DNA of 64,000 nt from positions 1-64,000 of the forward strand of contig CAMPHR010000005.1 in assembly GCA_946886075.1 (NCBI GenBank). Reading direction: 5' to 3'. Positions 60,044-64,000 of the stretch are shown here, piece after piece. The stretch is from an uncultured Novosphingobium sp. (lineage in GTDB: Bacteria; Pseudomonadota; Alphaproteobacteria; Sphingomonadales; Sphingomonadaceae). The position numbers and the translations under genes were made by a program. Every line of letters begins with the position of its first letter. Position 1 is the stretch's first letter. The notes beneath the pieces were generated by a model. That model saw only the letters and a list, made by a program, of their open reading frames with translations. It was not told where the DNA came from and did no database searches.

Positions 60044-61180
60044 ATGCGCAGCTTCGCTTTTGCCGCCCTGCCCCTGGTCCTGATCGCCTGCTCGGCGGAC
60101 AATGCGACGGGGCAGAACAGTGCCTCCAGTCCGGAACGGCCGTTCAAGACATCGGTCATCGCGGACTTCGATTCGCCCTGGGCAATGACCTTCCTGCCGG
60201 ACGGCCGCGCACTTGTCACGGAGAAGGCGGGCGAGATGATCCTGTTCGATCCGAAGAATGGGACAAAGATACCAGTCGGCGGCATTCCGAAGGTCGATAG
60301 CACGGGCCAGGGGGCGTTGATGGATGTCGTCCCCTCCCCCAATTTCGCGCAGAATCGGAAGATCTATTTCAGCTTTTCGGAAAGTGGCCCGGGCGGCAAG
60401 GGCGTGGCTCTGGCAACCGGCATCTTCAATCAGGCGAGCGACGGCACGACGAAGCTGGACGGGGTGAAGACCATCTTCCGCGCGACACCCTATGTCGCGG
60501 GCGACGGGCATTATTCGGGGCGGATCGCCTTTTCGCCTGACGGCAAATATCTGTTCTTCACCAATGGCGAACGGCAGAAATTCGATCCGGCGCAGGACCC
60601 GAAGGCGACGCTGGGCAAGGTGTTGCGGCTGAACCTGGATGGCACGCCTGCCGCTGGCAACCCGCTGGCGGCGAAGGGATTTCATCCGGCCGTCTGGTCC
60701 TATGGCCACCGCAATCTTCTCGGCATCGCGTTCGACAAGGACGGGCGGCTGTGGGAGCAGGAGATGGGCCCCAAGGGCGGGGACGAGGTGAACCTCATCA
60801 AGCCTGCGCTGAACTATGGCTATCCCAAGGTGTCCAATGGCGACCATTATGACGGCAAGCCGATCCCGGACCATAGCGCGCATGACGGGTTCGAAGCGCC
60901 CAAGCTGTGGTGGAACCCGGTGATCTCACCGGCCGGGCTGCTCTATTATTCGGGCGACATGTTCCCGCAGTGGAAAAATTCACTGTTTATCGGCGGGCTG
61001 TCGAGCAAGGCGTTGGTGCGCGTAAAGCTGGACGGGGAGAATGCGGCCAAGGCGGACCAGTGGGACATGGGCGCGCGCATCCGGGAGGTCGAACAGGGCC
61101 CGGACGGGGCGCTGTGGCTGCTGGAGGATGGCGGCCGGGGATCGCAGGGACGGTTGTTGAAGCTGACACCTGCAGGATAG
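60044..61180 (+). CDS. PQQ-dependent aldose sugar dehydrogenase-like lipoprotein
   Basis: Exported six-bladed beta-propeller of 378 aa in the soluble glucose/sorbosone dehydrogenase family (YliI/Asd type). An N-terminal signal (MRSFAFAALPLVLIACSADN) contains a lipobox, so it should be anchored to a membrane. Propeller motifs are DFDSPWAMTFLPDGRALVTE, GEMILFDPKNG, HYSGRIAFSPDGKYLFF, WSYGHRNLLGIAFDKDGRLW and GPKGGDEVNLIKPALNYGYP. The family oxidises aldoses with PQQ; actual PQQ use here is inferred. AAGGAAG precedes ATG 60044. Confidence 0.88.
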   Translation: MRSFAFAALPLVLIACSADNATGQNSASSPERPFKTSVIADFDSPWAMTFLPDGRALVTEKAGEMILFDPKNGTKIPVGGIPKVDSTGQGALMDVVPSPNFAQNRKIYFSFSESGPGGKGVALATGIFNQASDGTTKLDGVKTIFRATPYVAGDGHYSGRIAFSPDGKYLFFTNGERQKFDPAQDPKATLGKVLRLNLDGTPAAGNPLAAKGFHPAVWSYGHRNLLGIAFDKDGRLWEQEMGPKGGDEVNLIKPALNYGYPKVSNGDHYDGKPIPDHSAHDGFEAPKLWWNPVISPAGLLYYSGDMFPQWKNSLFIGGLSSKALVRVKLDGENAAKADQWDMGARIREVEQGPDGALWLLEDGGRGSQGRLLKLTPAG

Positions 61181-61274
61181 GCCGCTCCTCGCGCGACGCT
61201 CGCGCCGTATCAGCCGTTGACCCCCATCATGACAATCGACACGATGGTGCGCGATAATGAGGGGGGGGATGGCC

Positions 61275-62546
61275 ATGTCACATGCGGCATTTGTGCGTCG
61301 CGATCTGCTGAAGGGAGCAGTTTGCCTGGGGATCATGGGCGCTGCGCCCGCGAGCGCGTGTGCAGGCGCCAAACGCTTTCCCGCCATCCGCGCGATGGTG
61401 AACGAGGTCGTAAACGACAGAGCCGTTCCCGGCGCCATCGTTGCGGTCGGCAAAGGGAAAGACCGACCGGATTATATCAGCAACGGCACGATCGCACTGG
61501 ATAGTCGCAGTGGGGTGAATGAACATACGCTGTTCCGCGTCTATTCGATGACGAAGCCGGTCACGGGAATGGCGGCGATGCTGCTGATCGCAGAAGGCCG
61601 GATGAAGATCGACCAGCCAGTGGCCGATTTCATCCCGGGTTTTGCGAATAAGCGCGTTTTGACCGATCCCGCCCAAGGTGTGGAAACGCGGCCCGCCGCT
61701 TCGGTGATGACGGTCCGTCACCTGTTGACACACACTGCTGGTCTTGGTGGCGGACCTTCGGTCAAGGGGCCGCTCAAGGGAATCTATGAGCAGTCGGGCT
61801 TGAGGCAGAATCTGCTCAGCCATTCCGAACGGCTGGAACAAGCCCCGCCATCAAGCCTCAAGCAATTTGCTGAGCGGTTGGCGAGAGCTCCCCTTCTCTC
61901 GGACCCCGGCACGGCGTGGAGCTATTCAGTGGGGCTGGACCTGCTCGGCCGCATCATCGAAATCGTAGCGGGCATGCCCTTCGAACAGTTTCTACAGCGG
62001 CGATTCTTCGTCCCTCTCGGCATGACCGACACCTTCTTCGATGTGCCAGAGAGCAAGAAAGCGCGTCTGGTCACAAGCTATACCGGCAGGGGCGCCAAGT
62101 TGACGGAAGTCGATGCAGGTCCCACTTCGATATTCCTGAACAAGCCCGCATTTCCTTCGGGCGGCGGCGGTCTCATCTCGACCGCCCATGACTATGATCG
62201 TTTTCTCACGATGCTGACGAATGAAGGCCGTTTAGGCCGGGCAGAAGTCATGCCGCCTGACGCCGTGGCGGCCGGGATCTCGAACCTGTTACCTCCGGGC
62301 GTGAACATGCGCGATTATATCGGCATTCCGGGAGTCGTGGGCTTTGGTGCGGGGGGCTGCATCGCCGATCATGGTGGGTTCAAGGGCTTGTTCGGCTGGT
62401 TGGGCGCTGCGGGAACGATCGGCGTGATCGTCCCGGCACAGCGGCTTCGGATAACCGGCTTGATCAACAATATGTCGGTCTTCGACTTTGCGATGAATTT
62501 GCCCAAAGCGGTTCATGCCGATCTGGGTTCAGCCGGGACAATATAG
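61275..62546 (+). CDS. Serine hydrolase of the beta-lactamase/class C family
   Basis: Secreted serine hydrolase of 423 aa. The first residues carry a twin-arginine-like signal (FVRRDLLKGAVCLGIMGAAP). The catalytic SxxK is VYSMTKPVTG (Ser91, Lys94) and the YxN-type Tyr is in TAWSYSVGLDLLG. EstB-type esterases and D-aminopeptidases share this layout; a beta-lactam substrate is not implied. Three starts are possible: ATG 61257, 61269 and 61275; the last has the best spacing to the G-rich site at 61261-61268. No partner gene is evident. Confidence 0.86.
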   Translation: MSHAAFVRRDLLKGAVCLGIMGAAPASACAGAKRFPAIRAMVNEVVNDRAVPGAIVAVGKGKDRPDYISNGTIALDSRSGVNEHTLFRVYSMTKPVTGMAAMLLIAEGRMKIDQPVADFIPGFANKRVLTDPAQGVETRPAASVMTVRHLLTHTAGLGGGPSVKGPLKGIYEQSGLRQNLLSHSERLEQAPPSSLKQFAERLARAPLLSDPGTAWSYSVGLDLLGRIIEIVAGMPFEQFLQRRFFVPLGMTDTFFDVPESKKARLVTSYTGRGAKLTEVDAGPTSIFLNKPAFPSGGGGLISTAHDYDRFLTMLTNEGRLGRAEVMPPDAVAAGISNLLPPGVNMRDYIGIPGVVGFGAGGCIADHGGFKGLFGWLGAAGTIGVIVPAQRLRITGLINNMSVFDFAMNLPKAVHADLGSAGTI

Positions 62547-62571
62547 CTATTACCGGCTGAACCCGGGCAAC

Positions 62572-62605
62572 AAAGCGGGACCCAGGATCAAGTCCGGAGT
62601 GACGG
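62572..62605. repeat. Dispersed repeat, family B (second copy)
   Basis: AAAGCGGGACCCAGGATCAAG followed by TCCGGAGTGACGG here is shown as AAAGCGGGACCCAGG and ATCAAGTCCGG; it matches the copy at 6311-6342 with several changes, so its stem is partly lost. It lies between convergent serine hydrolase and pyrG. Confidence 0.55.
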
Positions 62606-62634
62606 AGGCAGAGCTTCCCTCAAAAGTGAGCGAA

Positions 62635-64000
62635 TCAGACCAGTCGGCTCTGCTTCACCGCCGCTTCGATGAAGCTGGCGAACAGGGGGTGCGGGTCGAA
62701 GGGCTTGGACTTGAGTTCCGGGTGGAACTGCACGCCGACGAACCAGGGGTGATCGGGCCGCTCGACGATTTCCGGGAGCATGCCGTCGGGGGACATGCCT
62801 GAGAAGATGAGGCCGCCCTTTTCCAGTGGCTCGCGATAGCCCGCGTTGACTTCGTAGCGGTGGCGGTGGCGCTCGCTGATATCGCCCGTGCCGTAGATGC
62901 CCGCAACGACGCTGTTGCCGGTGAGCTTGGCGGGATAGGCGCCAAGGCGCATCGTGCCGCCAAGGTCGGTTTCAGCCGTCCGCTTCTGCAGCCCTTCGCT
63001 GCTCATCCATTCGGTGATGAGGCCGACAACCGGCTCTGACGTCTCGCCAAATTCGGTCGTCGAGGCGTCCGGGATGCCTGCGGTATTCCGGGCGCCTTCG
63101 ATGCATGCCATCTGCATGCCGAGGCAGATGCCGAAGAAAGGCACATTGCGTTCGCGGGCGAACTTGACCGAGGCTATCTTGCCTTCCGATCCGCGCACGC
63201 CGAAGCCGCCGGGCACCAGAATGCCATGCATCGGCTCAAGGCTGGCGGCAACGTCATCGCCCTTTTCAAAGAGTTCCGCGTCGATCCACTTGATGTTGAC
63301 CTTCACCCGGTTGGCGAAGCCGCCATGGGTGAGCGCCTCGTAAAGCGACTTGTAGGCGTCTGGCAGGCCGACATATTTGCCGACGACGCCGATCGTCACT
63401 TCGCCTTCCGGATTCTGCTGGCGATCCATGATGTCGATCCAGCGGTCGAGCGACGGCTTGGCCGCGTTCTGGATGCCGAAGGCGCGCAGCACTTCCTCGT
63501 CCAGACCTTCGGCATGATATTGCGCGGGGACCGCGTAGATGCTGCTGGCGTCGAGCGCGGGGATCACCGCTTCGGGACGCACATTGCAGAACAGCGCGAT
63601 CTTCCGGCGCTCGCTTTCCGGCAGGGGATGTTCGCAGCGGCAGAGCAATATGTCCGGCTGGATGCCGAGCGAGGTCAGTTCGCGGACGCTGTGCTGCGTC
63701 GGCTTCGTCTTCAGCTCGCCCGCAGCGGCGATATAAGGGACCAGCGTCACATGGACGAAGATCGACTGGCCGCGATCGAGATCGTTATGCAGCTGGCGGA
63801 TCGCTTCCATGAAGGGCAGCGATTCGATGTCGCCCACCGTACCGCCGATTTCGCACAGCACGAAGTCGAGATCGTCGGTATCGGCGGTGGCAAACGCCTT
63901 GATCTCATCCGTTACGTGCGGGATCACCTGCACAGTCGCGCCCAGATAATCGCCGCGCCGTTCGCGCTGGATGATCGTCTGATAAACGCGGCCCTGCGTC
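62635..64000 (-). CDS. pyrG: CTP synthase (N-terminus cut by window end)
   Basis: Makes CTP from UTP, ATP and glutamine. About 454 codons of the C-terminal side are in the window; the frame continues past 64000. The kinase-side synthetase domain shows [19 protein letters not shown] and [20 protein letters not shown]. The glutaminase domain has the nucleophile Cys in [18 protein letters not shown], and His/Glu in [20 protein letters not shown]. It is intact as far as visible. Convergent with the serine hydrolase gene, separated by a repeat. Confidence 0.97.
   Translation of the reverse strand, partial: TQGRVYQTIIQRERRGDYLGATVQVIPHVTDEIKAFATADTDDLDFVLCEIGGTVGDIESLPFMEAIRQLHNDLDRGQSIFVHVTLVPYIAAAGELKTKPTQHSVRELTSLGIQPDILLCRCEHPLPESERRKIALFCNVRPEAVIPALDASSIYAVPAQYHAEGLDEEVLRAFGIQNAAKPSLDRWIDIMDRQQNPEGEVTIGVVGKYVGLPDAYKSLYEALTHGGFANRVKVNIKWIDAELFEKGDDVAASLEPMHGILVPGGFGVRGSEGKIASVKFARERNVPFFGICLGMQMACIEGARNTAGIPDASTTEFGETSEPVVGLITEWMSSEGLQKRTAETDLGGTMRLGAYPAKLTGNSVVAGIYGTGDISERHRHRYEVNAGYREPLEKGGLIFSGMSPDGMLPEIVERPDHPWFVGVQFHPELKSKPFDPHPLFASFIEAAVKQSRLV

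Overview
The window looks like chromosomal DNA of a sphingomonad (Alphaproteobacteria, Sphingomonadaceae; Sphingobium or Sphingomonas type). The evidence is high GC, a PhyR-NepR-EcfG general stress response locus with an adjacent HisKA_2 kinase, a DUF5818 protein, a TIGR03013 (EpsB-like) sugar transferase, an intracellular PHB depolymerase and copAB copper genes. No rRNA, tRNA, CRISPR array, prophage or transposase gene was seen. Species assignment is inference.

Layout. 1-3.5 kb: reverse operon purE-purK-folA-ribF-ileS (ileS cut by the window edge). 3.5-10.2 kb: gpmA, sppA, then a reverse group of ABC-F ATPase, VIT transporter, glutathione peroxidase and TRIC-type channel. 10.3-17 kb: SIMPL protein, PepSY-like protein with a two-component system and a DUF454 protein, phaZ, GST, a glutamine amidotransferase and a small membrane protein. 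17-20 kb: a MITE-like element and acnA. 20.4-31 kb is more accessory: zinc-ribbon protein, a DUF1328-DUF5818 pair behind an EcfG-type promoter, a gabD pseudogene, copAB, a 2-hydroxyacid dehydrogenase, a peptide transporter, a nitroreductase, a GntR regulator and a sugar transferase.

31.3-35.4 kb is the general stress response locus: ecfG, a 46-aa membrane protein, phyR, nepR and a kinase-like protein with a degenerate ATPase domain. Three sequences in the window match the EcfG promoter pattern (GGAAC, 16-17 bases, then GTT), two of them in this locus. 35.4-40 kb: tgt, a small orphan, an RpfF-like DSF synthase homologue with both catalytic glutamates preceded by a CtrA-type site, and convergent to it a membrane GGDEF-EAL protein. 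40-43.6 kb: groES-groEL with sigma-70 promoter, CIRCE operator and terminator, then yghU.

43.7-49.5 kb: bamD-recN-ligA and a HisKA_2 sensor kinase. 49.6-59.9 kb: the rimP-nusA-ylxR-infB-rbfA-truB-rpsO-pnp translation and RNA operon, with a tautomerase gene inserted after nusA. 60-64 kb: PQQ-type sugar dehydrogenase lipoprotein, a serine hydrolase and pyrG (cut by the window end).

Short dispersed repeats are frequent: a two-hairpin 80-bp family (four copies), two smaller families, a 267-bp element with 28-bp terminal inverted repeats, and a 126-bp inverted-repeat element inserted in frame inside truB. All functional assignments come from reading the sequence; no database search was possible.
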